Origin: Saprospiraceae bacterium
GTDB lineage: Bacteria > Bacteroidota > Bacteroidia > Chitinophagales > Saprospiraceae
Length of the DNA: 64,000 nt
Assembly (NCBI GenBank): GCA_021604865.1
Contig: BQJU01000005.1
Location: forward strand, 94,707-158,706
Direction: 5' to 3'
Positions within the stretch are counted from its first letter, which is position 1; each line of letters begins with the position of its first letter. The position numbers and the translations under genes are program-made. The notes beneath the pieces are model-generated. The model was not told the DNA's origin and did no database searches. It saw only the letters and a list, made by a program, of their open reading frames with translations. Positions 35,551 through 44,999 of the stretch are shown here, one piece after another.

Positions 35551-37278
35551 ATGAAAAATGTAATTTGTGATCTGCATGTACACTCTGGTTTAAAAGGTTT
35601 TGGTGCCCATGGCCATGAAGAATTCAACAAGCGTTCTATTTGGGATAAATTTCCTGAAAGAGCGGATGTCATGAAGCGGTTGAACTTCTTTCTGAAGGCT
35701 GCTATTAAAGATGTCGCCAAGGAATCTCAGGCCAATCTGGATGCCTGTGCCGAAACCAAACTGATGGTGCCTTTTCTGGCTATCTACCCGATAGAGCGGC
35801 AGATGTTTGAAATGGATCCCCAAAGACCATACAAGAATTTATTTAACCTCTTTTTACAAGGTAAACAACCCGTGTTTCTCGGATCAGCAGTATCGGGGTT
35901 TCCCCCGGAAAAGGTAGCCGATATTCTGGCCAACTTTGAAAAAGGTAATGATGATGGTGTCGATTATTTCAAAAACTACCTGGAAGAACGCAATTACCTG
36001 ATGGATCAAACCATGGTTGGCTCCAAACATAATGACTTTAGTTTTAAAATTGCGACCAATTATAAAAACTTTCAAGCGCTTTTAGCAAGTAAAACAACTA
36101 TTACGGGGATACTTACGGTAGAAGGAGTCCATTCTTTTGGGCATTATTTAAACAATTCGACTTTCAAGAAAACCTTTGATCAGTTGGATACTATTGAAAG
36201 GACCGTACTGGAGCAATCTTTTATCGAAAACATTACCCGGGTGAAAAAGGAGAGAAAAGGAGAGCTTGCTCCATTTTTTGTCACTTTCTGTCACCACTTC
36301 AATAACCTGCTAGCTGGTCATGCCCGTAGTTTTAGCGGAAAATCTGATTTTTTGAGCGGTTTTGCTTGGCCAAACAAACCAGGTATGAGGCATTTGTTGA
36401 ATCAGGAAACAAATCTAAAAAAAGGTTTTTCTACACTGGGTAAGCAAGTAATGGAGCTCATGCTCGACCGGAGCAAAGGCAAACGTATCCTGATCGATAC
36501 GAAACACATGAGCCTGGCTTCCCGCTGGGAATATTACCAGTACATCAAACATAAGCGAGAAGTAGAAGGTGATAATATCCCTATCGTACACAGCCACGGA
36601 GCTATCAGCGGTTGGAAAACATTGGGAGATGCTGCTAAACACGAAGAAGACGAAAAAATTGATAAAAACCAGTTCTTCAGCCGCTGGCAAATCAACCTGA
36701 CGGATGAGGATATCTTGGAAACTTATGACTCGGCCGGAATTATCGGCCTATTGCTGCACGAAGGCCGGATGCCTGGTGAAAGTTTCAAGAAGGAAGCCAA
36801 TAAGCTGAAAAAGAAAATCAAAAATGCTAAGCGTAACCAGGCCAAGCGCGATTTTTATTCGGTACAACTCAAAGACCTTTACATCAAACTCCTCTGGTCA
36901 AATATTTTCCACATTGTGAAAACGGTTCAAGAGGAAAGAGGTGAAGATGGTTGGGGGTTAATCACTTTCGGTAGTGATTTTGACGGACTGATTGATCCTT
37001 TTGATAGCTATGCTGAGGCCACCGGATTCAAAGATCTCAGAGAAGATATGATTCAGTATCTAAAAAGTGGCAAAGAGGTTCTAATTTCCGAAAATGGTAC
37101 GGAAAAAACGCTACCTGGTGAGGAAGTATGGTCGTTAATGGCAGGTAAAACGCCAGAAGAGCGCATGCAACAGATTATGTTTAGCAATGCCGACCGGTTT
37201 TTGTCCCGCTATTTTACGGATGATTACCTTAATAATTTGCTTACGCTAAATGATGCCCACTCGACAATGAATAGCTAA
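35551..37278 (+). CDS. Amidohydrolase/membrane dipeptidase (M19)-like protein
   Basis: This 575-residue cytoplasmic-looking protein has no signal peptide. It opens KNVICDLHVHSGLKGFG, an HxH metal site. Further on it has VEGVHSFGH, ILIDTKHMSLASRWEY, IVHSHGAISG and GLITFGSDFDGLIDPFDSY. The last motif and the paired His regions resemble the M19 renal-dipeptidase barrel, which hydrolyses dipeptides. It is about 200 residues longer than typical M19 enzymes, with a Lys-rich helical insert near 420-450, so the substrate may differ. A terminator follows. Confidence 0.7.
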   Translation: MKNVICDLHVHSGLKGFGAHGHEEFNKRSIWDKFPERADVMKRLNFFLKAAIKDVAKESQANLDACAETKLMVPFLAIYPIERQMFEMDPQRPYKNLFNLFLQGKQPVFLGSAVSGFPPEKVADILANFEKGNDDGVDYFKNYLEERNYLMDQTMVGSKHNDFSFKIATNYKNFQALLASKTTITGILTVEGVHSFGHYLNNSTFKKTFDQLDTIERTVLEQSFIENITRVKKERKGELAPFFVTFCHHFNNLLAGHARSFSGKSDFLSGFAWPNKPGMRHLLNQETNLKKGFSTLGKQVMELMLDRSKGKRILIDTKHMSLASRWEYYQYIKHKREVEGDNIPIVHSHGAISGWKTLGDAAKHEEDEKIDKNQFFSRWQINLTDEDILETYDSAGIIGLLLHEGRMPGESFKKEANKLKKKIKNAKRNQAKRDFYSVQLKDLYIKLLWSNIFHIVKTVQEERGEDGWGLITFGSDFDGLIDPFDSYAEATGFKDLREDMIQYLKSGKEVLISENGTEKTLPGEEVWSLMAGKTPEERMQQIMFSNADRFLSRYFTDDYLNNLLTLNDAHSTMNS

Positions 37279-37290
37279 ACCCCATTTGGG

Positions 37291-37322
37291 CCCCGGAAAG
37301 TTTCGATTCTCCGGGGTTTTTT
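37291..37322 (+). terminator. Terminator after the M19-like gene
   Basis: CCCCGGA (37291-37297) and TCCGGGG (37310-37316) form the stem, with a T6 run after it, 13 nt past the stop codon. Confidence 0.85.
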
Positions 37323-37457
37323 ATACCAAAAGAGGGACGAGATTGCCACCTTCTCGCTTAAACTGCCCACTTACTTGTTTAGATGTACCTGCTACGACTA
37401 TACTGTTTCTTTTGCCTGTTTTTACCCCTAATTTTGTATGGAACAAAAAAACAAATC

Positions 37458-37544
37458 ATGTTTTACATCATTTTCGTTTTGTTGTATGGTCTCTTAATGG
37501 TTGATTTAGTAACAACTATCGTGCATTTAGCGAGAAAAAGATAA
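37458..37544 (+). CDS. Possible 28-residue membrane peptide
   Basis: The frame MFYIIFVLLYGLLMVDLVTT, ending IVHLARKR, is one hydrophobic helix with a basic C-terminal end, a plausible single-pass micropeptide. It is followed 23 nt later by another frame with a hydrophobic start. No homologue is known to me and the start lacks a clear ribosome-binding site. Hydrophobic T-rich DNA can produce such frames by chance. Confidence 0.25.
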   Translation: MFYIIFVLLYGLLMVDLVTTIVHLARKR

Positions 37545-37567
37545 ACACCCCAAAATCCCAAATTATC

Positions 37568-37762
37568 ATGTTATTTCCATTCTTAATCTTTTATTTTATC
37601 TGTCTGATTGCAGACTTCAGACGAGACTGGTTTTTTTCGATAAGCGAGAAAGGTGCTGGCTCAAAAAATGCGGCTCGGGTCTCGAAAAAAGCTAAAATAA
37701 TTTCTATTCAGAGCCACCCAAAAACGGCTTCTGAAAAACCTTCAGTGAAAGTTTGTTCTTAG
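37568..37762 (+). CDS. Possible small membrane protein, 64 residues
   Basis: The frame has a hydrophobic N-terminal helix (LFPFLIFYFICLIADF), then a basic tail rich in Lys and Ser. It sits alone in an otherwise gene-free 790-bp gap, directly after the 28-residue frame. Family unknown; it may be spurious. Confidence 0.25.
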   Translation: MLFPFLIFYFICLIADFRRDWFFSISEKGAGSKNAARVSKKAKIISIQSHPKTASEKPSVKVCS

Positions 37763-38035
37763 GTTTTTGAGGTATAAGACTGGCTATTGCCTCCGTAATA
37801 AAATGGATAGCTGACAGTGATTTTGCTGATGTAGCTTTATTGCACGACAGGCACGCTTACCGTTTATACACTAGGAACAGATAAGCAAAATCAGCGTTTG
37901 TTATCTTACACCAAGGCATTGATGCAGAGGAATATCCAATTGTCAATGCCTTGTTTATTTCGACTATTAGAACATCTTTGGGTTTTGTAATGAATTAGTG
38001 ATGGGTTTAAATTTCACCAAACACAGAAAACCCTT
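37763..38035. other. Gene-free interval with inverted repeats
   Basis: Two inverted repeats are visible: GATTTTGCT (about 37820) with AGCAAAATC (about 37883), and AAGGCATTGA (37913-37922) with TCAATGCCTT (37943-37952, 20-nt loop). The second, followed by GTTTATTT, could be a weak terminator. No gene was found. Confidence 0.4.
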
Positions 38036-38043
38036 TACCTTTG
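38036..38043 (+). promoter_or_regulatory. Bacteroidota -7 element (TACCTTTG) fixing the cytochrome start
   Basis: TACCTTTG fits TAnnTTTG. Transcription would begin near 38049, so the in-frame ATG at 37998 would not be on the mRNA; 38067 is the likely start. Confidence 0.45.
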
Positions 38044-38066
38044 TGAGCATGAACCCAAAAGTTACT

Positions 38067-39488
38067 ATGAAAAAGATTCCTTTTGTTAGCCTGTGTTTTC
38101 TGTTAGGATTGTTATTGTACAGTGCCTGTAAAAATGAACCTATACAGCCAGAAGAACCGGGAGAACCGGATTACCTAGCCGCACCAAGTGGCACTACGCC
38201 CATTCCTGCCAACCAGCAACGCAATGGTGACGCTGAAGCAGGCAGAGAATACTTACTTTATGGTGATTATGTAAGCAGTGGCATTCCAATTGACGTATTT
38301 AATTTTGCCTTTGATGGAGATGGTAACTTACTCAATCGTACGGGTGATAATGCTGACTTACCTTATGATTTTACGGCCATCAATGCATCTAATGGCGTAC
38401 GGATTGCGGCAGCCAATTGTTTCACCTGTCATGCTCAGGTGCTCGATGGACAATTGATCCTGGGGCTGGGTAATAGCCTGGCGGATTTTACGGATGACCA
38501 AAGTTCGGTAGTGCCTACAGTTGATGCCGCTATTAACTTTCTGCATGGAGCCAATTCTCCGGAACGAGAGGCTTATGAACCCTTCCGGCGGTCTGCTTTG
38601 GTAACTGGCCCCCTATTGATTGCGGAGACTAAAGGCGTAAATCCTGCTGCGGAACTGACGGCCATACTTGCTGCTCACCGCGATCCTCAGACCCTGGAGT
38701 GGCAAGCTGATCCTAGCTATGAAATTGGCACACTGGGAGTCCCTAGCGATGTACCAGCCTGGTGGTTGCTGAAAAAGAAAAACGCTCAATTTTATAATGG
38801 TGCTGGTCGAGGAGATTTTACTAAATTCACGATGGCCTCCGGTATGTTGACCCTGAAAGATAGTGCCGAAGCCAGTGCTATCTACCAGCATTTTGGTGAT
38901 GTTTTGGCCTTTCTTTTTGAGCTGGAAGCACCGGATTATCCAGAGGTTGTTGATGCGACAAAAGTAGCTCAAGGAGAAAGCCTTTTTTATAAAAATTGCG
39001 CAAAATGCCATGGTACCTACGGTGATTCTCCGACTTATCCCAACCTATTGGTGGCGTCGACCACTATTGGTACTGACCCATTGTATGCGCAGACGGCTAC
39101 CACCAATGAATTTTTCCTTGATTGGTGGAACAATGGATGGTTTGGGCAGGCGTTACAAACATCCTGGTTACAGCCTTTTGACGGTTATATTGCGCCTCCA
39201 CTGGATGGCATCTGGGCCACAGCGCCTTATTTACATAATGGATCGGTACCCAATCTGGAAACATTGCTGAACAGCAGTAAACGACCGACTTACTGGCGAC
39301 GTAGTTTTACCAACCCCCAATACGATTATTCGGCGGTAGGTTGGCAATTTACAATCGAAAGTAGTGGAAACAATAAGGCAATTTATGATACTACCCTGCC
39401 CGGTTACGGCAATCAGGGACATGTATACGGCGATGTATTTACGGATGAAGAACGCAGTGCTGTAATAGAATATTTAAAAACAATTTAA
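38067..39488 (+). CDS. Di-heme c-type cytochrome lipoprotein
   Basis: Starting at MKKIPFVSLC the protein is 473 residues. It has a lipoprotein signal (YSAC, Cys21) and two heme-attachment motifs, CFTCH at 118-122 and CAKCH at 311-315. The C-terminal part (LQTSWLQPFDGYIAPPLDGI, ATAPYLHNGSVPNLETLL) matches the di-heme RoxA/DUF-type and cytochrome c peroxidase-like family, where a loop near the second heme carries YLHNG. It should be tethered at the outer periplasmic face and carry electrons. The nearby cupredoxin fusion may be a partner, but they are 2.8 kb apart. Confidence 0.85.
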   Translation: MKKIPFVSLCFLLGLLLYSACKNEPIQPEEPGEPDYLAAPSGTTPIPANQQRNGDAEAGREYLLYGDYVSSGIPIDVFNFAFDGDGNLLNRTGDNADLPYDFTAINASNGVRIAAANCFTCHAQVLDGQLILGLGNSLADFTDDQSSVVPTVDAAINFLHGANSPEREAYEPFRRSALVTGPLLIAETKGVNPAAELTAILAAHRDPQTLEWQADPSYEIGTLGVPSDVPAWWLLKKKNAQFYNGAGRGDFTKFTMASGMLTLKDSAEASAIYQHFGDVLAFLFELEAPDYPEVVDATKVAQGESLFYKNCAKCHGTYGDSPTYPNLLVASTTIGTDPLYAQTATTNEFFLDWWNNGWFGQALQTSWLQPFDGYIAPPLDGIWATAPYLHNGSVPNLETLLNSSKRPTYWRRSFTNPQYDYSAVGWQFTIESSGNNKAIYDTTLPGYGNQGHVYGDVFTDEERSAVIEYLKTI

Positions 39489-39499
39489 ATTATTTGTTT

Positions 39500-39507
39500 T
39501 ATATTTG
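39500..39507 (+). promoter_or_regulatory. Bacteroidota -7 element (TATATTTG)
   Basis: TATATTTG fits TAnnTTTG, 72 nt before the TTG at 39580. There is no clear -33 box; the position just after the cytochrome stop supports a separate promoter for the PBP gene. Confidence 0.4.
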
Positions 39508-39579
39508 CAACAAATTGGTTGTTGTGGGTAACATGTTCTAAAATAATTGTTTGTCAAAATTCGTTAGAGCTAGGTTAGG

Positions 39580-42156
39580 TTGGCGACTAATGACGTTGAC
39601 AATAAATTGGGCAGTAAAATGAAGGATAATTCTCCCATGGAAGGAAACGAAGAGACTTGGCAGATCAAACAAAAACTCCAGGTTGCCTGGCGAAATATTC
39701 GCAGCAGGTATATGCAGGTATATCGGCGATACCCGAAACTGGTTGCCGCAGGATCTATTTTTGGTGGATTGGGTTTTTTAGGGGCAATGACTCTTTTCAG
39801 TATTGCTGTATTGACGTATTTCGGTGCTTTTGGCCCATTACCTACTTATGGCGATTTACGAAATATTCAAAACTATAATGCCTCCGAATTATATGCGGAA
39901 GATGGCGTTTTATTAGGGAAATATTATGTAGAAAATCGGACCAATGCCGATTTTGATGAAATTTCCGGCCCCATTGCGGAGGCTTTGATTGCCACTGAAG
40001 ATGCTCGATTTTTTGAACACCGGGGGATCGACTTTCGGGCCCTGTTTCGGGTGTTATTCAAATCGATTATTTTATCCGATGACTCATCCGGTGGGGGGAG
40101 TACACTTAGCCAACAATTGGTTAAAAATCTCTATCCCCGAAAAGATTACACCCTGTTTGCTACCCTTATCAACAAATTGCGGGAAGCCTATGTGGCGAGA
40201 CGTCTGGAGAAAATTTATAGCAAAGAAGAGCTCCTAAAGCTCTACCTCAATACAGTGCCTTTCGGAGAAGATATTTTTGGTATAAAAGTAGCCTCACAAC
40301 GTTTTTTTAGCAAATCTCCTAAAGAATTGCGGATAGAAGAAGCGGCTGTATTGGTAGGCATGTTGAAAGCCAATACTTATTACAATCCCGTGCGCCATCC
40401 CGAACGGGCCAAGGAGCGACGTAATACCGTGCTCACCCAAATGGCCAAATACGGCTATCTCGAAGAAGCGCTCCTCGATTCCTTCACCCAAATTCCGTTG
40501 GAAGTTGATTATTTCAGAGAAGGGAGCAATCAGGGGTTGGCTACTTACTTTCGGGAGCATTTGCGGCAGGAGCTGGAAGAAATCCTCGAAGACTATAAAA
40601 AACCAGATGGTAGTAGCTATAACCTATATACCGACGGTCTCAAAATATATACTACTATTGACGCTCGTTTGCAGCAGTATGCAGAGGAGGCAGTGGAAGA
40701 ACATTTGTCGAAACTCCAAGAAGATTTTTATAAAGACTGGCGACGAGGCAAACCCTGGGGGAGCAAAGCCAATCTGGATCGAGCAATGAAAAGATCGGAT
40801 CGGTATCAGGCACTGAAAAAAAAGGACCTTAGTGATGAAGCCATTGAAGAGATCTTTAATCAGCCGGTAGAGATGCGTATTTTTAGTTGGGTAGGCGAAG
40901 AGGAGGTCAAAGAAATGACCCCGTTGGATTCCATCAAATACTATCTGACTATTCTCAATGCAGGTTTCTTGGCCATGAATCCACAAACGGGTCTGGTACG
41001 TGCCTGGGTAGGAGGTATTGACCACGAATATTTTCAGTATGATCATGTCAAATCAACGCGGCAGGTAGGTTCTACCTTTAAACCGCTTGTTTACGCTCAG
41101 GCATTGAGAAGCGGAATGCTGCCCTGCGAGTATACCTATAACCGTTTGGTGGAATATGTAGATTTAAATAATTGGGAACCCCGAAATTCTGATGGAGAAT
41201 ACGGTGGAGTTTACTCTATGGAAGGTGCGCTAAGCCAGTCAGTCAATACCGTAACTGTAGAGATTGCGCTACGAGCCGGCGTAGATTCTATCCGTAATCT
41301 GGCACGGGAAATGGGCATAACCAATAACATTCCACAAGTGCCCTCGATTGCTTTAGGTACTGCCGAAGCTTCTCTTTATGATATGGTGGAGGTGTATGGC
41401 ACTTTTGCCAATCGTGGTGTTCGACCGGATATGCACTATATTGACCGTATTGAAACCAATAAAGGGGAGATTATTGCTGAGTTTCCAAGGCCTGACCCAA
41501 AACAATTTAAAAGAGTACTCGATATTAATCATGCGGATATCATGATCAAAATGATGGCGTCAGTGGTGGATAGTGGGACTGCTCGGCGGCTGCGTTATGA
41601 ATTTGGTTTGTACGGAGACCTTGCCGGAAAAACAGGAACGACGCAAAATCATTCCGATGGCTGGTTTATTGGTTATAATCCTGAACTGGTAGCTGGAGCC
41701 TGGGTAGGGGCCGAAAGTCCGAGTATTCATTTTCGGAGTATGAAGCTGGGGCAGGGTAGTAATACCGCACTGCCAATCTATGGAAGGTTTATGAAAAAAG
41801 TGTACAAAGATCCAAATTTCAAAAATATTCGACGTGCCCGCTTTACAGCTATGGCGGATTCCATAGCAGCCCTAATGGTCTGCCCACCCTATTTGAACGA
41901 AATGCCTATTCTGGTAGAAAACTGGGGTGAAGATTATTACGAAATGCTCGAATTCAATCAGCAATTGGACAACATGGAACGCGAACAGGTGGAGATGCTG
42001 ATAAGCGAAAAACCCCGAGGAGAAAACGAGTCACTTTCTGAATATTCTCAGCGAATTCGTGAGCACAATGAACGGTTGGATCGTCGTAACGAACGTCGGG
42101 AAAAACGCAAAGACTTCTGGAATAAAGTTCTTTTTGGGAAGAAAAAGGAGGAATGA
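39580..42156 (+). CDS. Penicillin-binding protein 1A (transglycosylase/transpeptidase)
   Basis: This 858-residue class A PBP has a cytoplasmic start, one membrane helix (about 55-85) and a GT51 glycosyltransferase with the catalytic Glu in ATEDARFFEHRGIDF, then GGSTLSQQLVKNLY. The transpeptidase domain has the active Ser in GSTFKPLVYA, SVN, and KTGTTQNHSDGW. A charged tail (SEYSQRIREHNERLDRR) ends it. It polymerises and crosslinks peptidoglycan. The start used is a TTG; the ATG at 39619 is equally possible. Confidence 0.95.
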   Translation: MATNDVDNKLGSKMKDNSPMEGNEETWQIKQKLQVAWRNIRSRYMQVYRRYPKLVAAGSIFGGLGFLGAMTLFSIAVLTYFGAFGPLPTYGDLRNIQNYNASELYAEDGVLLGKYYVENRTNADFDEISGPIAEALIATEDARFFEHRGIDFRALFRVLFKSIILSDDSSGGGSTLSQQLVKNLYPRKDYTLFATLINKLREAYVARRLEKIYSKEELLKLYLNTVPFGEDIFGIKVASQRFFSKSPKELRIEEAAVLVGMLKANTYYNPVRHPERAKERRNTVLTQMAKYGYLEEALLDSFTQIPLEVDYFREGSNQGLATYFREHLRQELEEILEDYKKPDGSSYNLYTDGLKIYTTIDARLQQYAEEAVEEHLSKLQEDFYKDWRRGKPWGSKANLDRAMKRSDRYQALKKKDLSDEAIEEIFNQPVEMRIFSWVGEEEVKEMTPLDSIKYYLTILNAGFLAMNPQTGLVRAWVGGIDHEYFQYDHVKSTRQVGSTFKPLVYAQALRSGMLPCEYTYNRLVEYVDLNNWEPRNSDGEYGGVYSMEGALSQSVNTVTVEIALRAGVDSIRNLAREMGITNNIPQVPSIALGTAEASLYDMVEVYGTFANRGVRPDMHYIDRIETNKGEIIAEFPRPDPKQFKRVLDINHADIMIKMMASVVDSGTARRLRYEFGLYGDLAGKTGTTQNHSDGWFIGYNPELVAGAWVGAESPSIHFRSMKLGQGSNTALPIYGRFMKKVYKDPNFKNIRRARFTAMADSIAALMVCPPYLNEMPILVENWGEDYYEMLEFNQQLDNMEREQVEMLISEKPRGENESLSEYSQRIREHNERLDRRNERREKRKDFWNKVLFGKKKEE

Positions 42157-42293
42157 ACGATTTCTCTTTGCCAAGCAAAGAGAATGAATGTTACGGGATG
42201 GGAGGCCGCTGAAAAAGAACGAAAATTTGGCGATGAAATTAAAGTTTCTGCCCAAAAAAGCAGGGTTTTTCCAAATAGTGCCTAAAAATCTAC

Positions 42294-42301
42294 TACTTTT
42301 G
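42294..42301 (+). promoter_or_regulatory. Bacteroidota -7 element (TACTTTTG) fixing the next start
   Basis: TACTTTTG fits TAnnTTTG. A start of transcription near 42307 rules out the ATG at 42304 and favours 42340. Confidence 0.45.
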
Positions 42302-42339
42302 GCATGTGTTACCATGATAAATCCCAAACCTCCCATGAC

Positions 42340-43410
42340 ATGTATACGCTCATCCTCAGTTTTTTAACGGCATTTTCGCTGACCTATGCCGCCATTCCCT
42401 CTATAATAGAAATTGCCAGGAAAAAAAACCTGGTTGACGAACCCGTTGAACGGAGCTCTCATACTATTAGTACCCCTTCATTGGGAGGCATTGCCATTTT
42501 TGCCGGAGCCATCTTCAGTATTGTGCTTTGGACGCCTTTCAATGATTTTGGGAATTTGCAGTATATCCTTTGTTCCTTTATTATCGTATTTCTTATTGGC
42601 GCCAAGGACGATATATCGCCTGTTTCTCCGGTTACCAAATTGATTGGACAGTTTATGGCGGCCTTTATCCTGGTCTTCAAGTCGAACATCTTGCTGATTA
42701 GTTTTTATGGATTGTTTAATATTGACACACCTTTCCCGGAATGGATTGCTGCAATTTTTAGCCTGTTTACCATCCTGGTTATTGTTAATGCTTTCAACTT
42801 GATTGATGGCATTAATGGCCTGGCAGGTAGTATTGGGTCATTGATTGCAGGTACATTGGGTATCTGGTTTTTTCTCACTGGACATATAGAATACGCCATC
42901 GTAGCTTTTTCGCTGGTAGGAGCTGTTGTGGGCTTTTTGAAATACAATTATACCCCAGCAAAAATATTTATGGGAGATACAGGCGCCTTACTGGTCGGCC
43001 TGATATGTGCCATTTTGATCATCCAGTTTATCGATTACAACTACAGCATGGAAGCAGGGCATCCGTATAAATTCCAAGCCATTCCGGCGGTGGCTATTGG
43101 CATTATGATTCTGCCGCTTTTTGATACCATGCGGGTTTTTGTTACCCGGGTGATCCGGGGCAACTCTCCCTTCCATGCCGATCGGCGACATATCCATCAT
43201 TTGCTGGTAGACTATGGGTTGAGTCACATGCGTGCCACAGCCGTCCTGGTATTTATCAACATCATGTTTATTTCCTTCGTCTTTTCGGTTCACGATAAGA
43301 TTGATCAACACCTCTTGTTGATTATTTTGATTATCATTGCCAGCACACTAACCTATTCTCTGCACATTGCGGTTGTAAGAAAAAACCGTTTAAAAAACCT
43401 GGCTTCGTGA
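42340..43410 (+). CDS. Polyprenyl-phosphate glycosyl-1-phosphate transferase (WecA/MraY family, GT4)
   Basis: The first codon at 42340 (MYTLILSFLTAF) gives 356 residues and about ten membrane helices. Family residues are visible: IGAKDDISPVSPVTKL (Asp-Asp, Mg site), NAFNLIDGINGLAGS, FMGDTGALLVG and HADRRHIHHLLVDYGLSH, the HxxxH loop that separates WecA/TagO-like enzymes from true MraY. It loads a sugar-1-phosphate onto undecaprenyl phosphate for a surface glycan. No other glycan genes are adjacent. It overlaps crcB by 4 bp (GTGA). Confidence 0.88.
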   Translation: MYTLILSFLTAFSLTYAAIPSIIEIARKKNLVDEPVERSSHTISTPSLGGIAIFAGAIFSIVLWTPFNDFGNLQYILCSFIIVFLIGAKDDISPVSPVTKLIGQFMAAFILVFKSNILLISFYGLFNIDTPFPEWIAAIFSLFTILVIVNAFNLIDGINGLAGSIGSLIAGTLGIWFFLTGHIEYAIVAFSLVGAVVGFLKYNYTPAKIFMGDTGALLVGLICAILIIQFIDYNYSMEAGHPYKFQAIPAVAIGIMILPLFDTMRVFVTRVIRGNSPFHADRRHIHHLLVDYGLSHMRATAVLVFINIMFISFVFSVHDKIDQHLLLIILIIIASTLTYSLHIAVVRKNRLKNLAS

Positions 43411-43769
43411 CTTCATTTATATGGGTATTTTTGGGAGGAGGATTTGGCAGTATTTGCCGATATGGAGTTAACAGACTCGTAGTTGATAGCGGTTATCCTT
43501 TTCCTTTGGCCACCCTCATCGCCAATTTGCTCAGCTCTTTATTATTGGGTGCGTTGGTCGTATTAAGCATGCGCCAGTTGATCGCAATAGAATATCGTCT
43601 ATTACTCATGACCGGATTTTGTGGCGGATTCAGTACATTTTCTACCTTTTCCAGTGAGACTTTTCAACTGTTGGAGCAAGGGCATTATTTTTATGCTTTC
43701 GCAAATGTTGTAATAAGTGTTGCACTCGGCTTGATTTGTATATATTTGGGCATGAAATGGGCGCAATAA
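43407..43769 (+). CDS. crcB: Fluoride exporter CrcB/Fluc
   Basis: This 120-residue protein has four membrane helices and the family motifs GGGFGSICRYGVNRLV, PLATLIANLLSSLLLGALV, TGFCGGFSTFSTFSSE. The FSTFS track carries the fluoride-coordinating Phe and Ser/Thr residues, and the Asn in the second helix is conserved. It works as a dual-topology dimeric channel, so one gene is enough. The start is a GTG overlapping the preceding stop; no fluoride riboswitch is possible at this overlap. Confidence 0.95.
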   Translation: MTSFIWVFLGGGFGSICRYGVNRLVVDSGYPFPLATLIANLLSSLLLGALVVLSMRQLIAIEYRLLLMTGFCGGFSTFSTFSSETFQLLEQGHYFYAFANVVISVALGLICIYLGMKWAQ

Positions 43770-43795
43770 TTACCTAACCAAGTTTCTAAAACACC

Positions 43796-44734
43796 ATGAA
43801 GTTAACCCACGAAATGCTCGATCGGCTCGATAAATTAGAAGAAAAATATGCCGTAATGGGGCAGGATATGTCTTCTTACCTCGATGGTCTCTTGTATAAT
43901 GATTACCTCACTTATTGGGACTATATTCATCTTGATACCCTGTTGAGCTTGCAAAATCCACGTACCAGTTTGCCTGATGAACAGATTTTTATCATGTATC
44001 ATCAGATAACGGAGTTATATTTCAAACTCACCATTAAAGCCATTGAACAACTCATCAAAGCACCGACCTTGACCGTGGAGTTGTTTAAACGTCAGATGAA
44101 TCGGGTGATTCGCTACATTGAACACCTGATCGATTCTTTTGATGTGATGATTGATGGCATGGATCGGGACGAGTTTCTGAAGTTCCGTATGAGCTTGCTG
44201 CCTGCCAGTGGTTTTCAATCTGGCCAATATCGGAAAATTGAGATTCTAAGCACCGATCTCTACCACCTGGTACACCATAGCAAACGTGCAGAGATTGATG
44301 CCAACACCGATTTTGAAACCGCTTATGAACACCTTTATTGGAAATCAGGCGCGACAGAGTTGGCTACTGGCCGCAAAACCCTTACGCTAAAACAATTTGA
44401 AAAGAAATATTCCACAGAATTCATTACCCTGGCCGAAACCGTAAAATCCACCAACCTCTGGCAAACCTACCTAAAGCTAGATGAAAAAGACCGCGAAGAT
44501 GAGGACGTGATCCGCCTTATGCGTGAGTATGACTTCAGCACCAACGTGAGGTGGCCATTGATGCACTTCAAATCTGCTGTCCGCTATCTAGATCAAAAAC
44601 CCGACATTATCAAAGCTACCGGTGGTACCAATTGGCAAAAATACCTGCCTCCGATCCATCAGCGAATTATTTTTTATCCGGAATTGTGGACGAAGGAAGA
44701 ATTGGATAAGTGGGGACGGAAGGTGAAGATGTAA
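43796..44734 (+). CDS. kynA: Tryptophan 2,3-dioxygenase
   Basis: This 312-residue heme enzyme opens the indole ring of tryptophan to N-formylkynurenine. The distal region is IFIMYHQITELYFKLTIKAIEQL (in part), containing the conserved active-site His. The C-terminal heme-binding region has RWPLMHFKSAVRYLDQK, the TGGTNWQKYL loop that seats the substrate carboxylate, and PPIHQRIIFYPELW. The length fits the helical TDO family rather than IDO. No other kynurenine-pathway gene is adjacent. Confidence 0.93.
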   Translation: MKLTHEMLDRLDKLEEKYAVMGQDMSSYLDGLLYNDYLTYWDYIHLDTLLSLQNPRTSLPDEQIFIMYHQITELYFKLTIKAIEQLIKAPTLTVELFKRQMNRVIRYIEHLIDSFDVMIDGMDRDEFLKFRMSLLPASGFQSGQYRKIEILSTDLYHLVHHSKRAEIDANTDFETAYEHLYWKSGATELATGRKTLTLKQFEKKYSTEFITLAETVKSTNLWQTYLKLDEKDREDEDVIRLMREYDFSTNVRWPLMHFKSAVRYLDQKPDIIKATGGTNWQKYLPPIHQRIIFYPELWTKEELDKWGRKVKM

Positions 44735-44950
44735 TTCTCAAAATATCTCCTCTATCCACTGTTTCGGGAGGTACAATGGAAGTCGTTTTTTTGTATACTG
44801 TAAGCCCCTCTGCAATGGCTTGCACTTAGTTGTTTATTGGTACATGGTGTTTAAGTTGAATGGTCTCTAATATACAAATTAGTTAGGACCAGCCTTCTTT
44901 GATTCCATGCCCATCTTATTATTCAACACCCATTTTCCTACCTATTTTTT

Positions 44951-44958
44951 TATCTTTG
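44951..44958 (+). promoter_or_regulatory. Bacteroidota -7 element (TATCTTTG) before araB
   Basis: TATCTTTG is an exact TAnnTTTG match, 41 nt before the ATG at 45000. No TTTG lies at the standard distance upstream, so an activator may be needed. Confidence 0.45.
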
Positions 44959-44999
44959 GAAGCCTAGTTAGCAGAGACATTAAAAAACACGTTTTATAA

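Noticed and set aside
43380..43420. Fluoride riboswitch before crcB
   Set aside because: crcB overlaps the previous gene by 4 bp and leaves no room for a leader.
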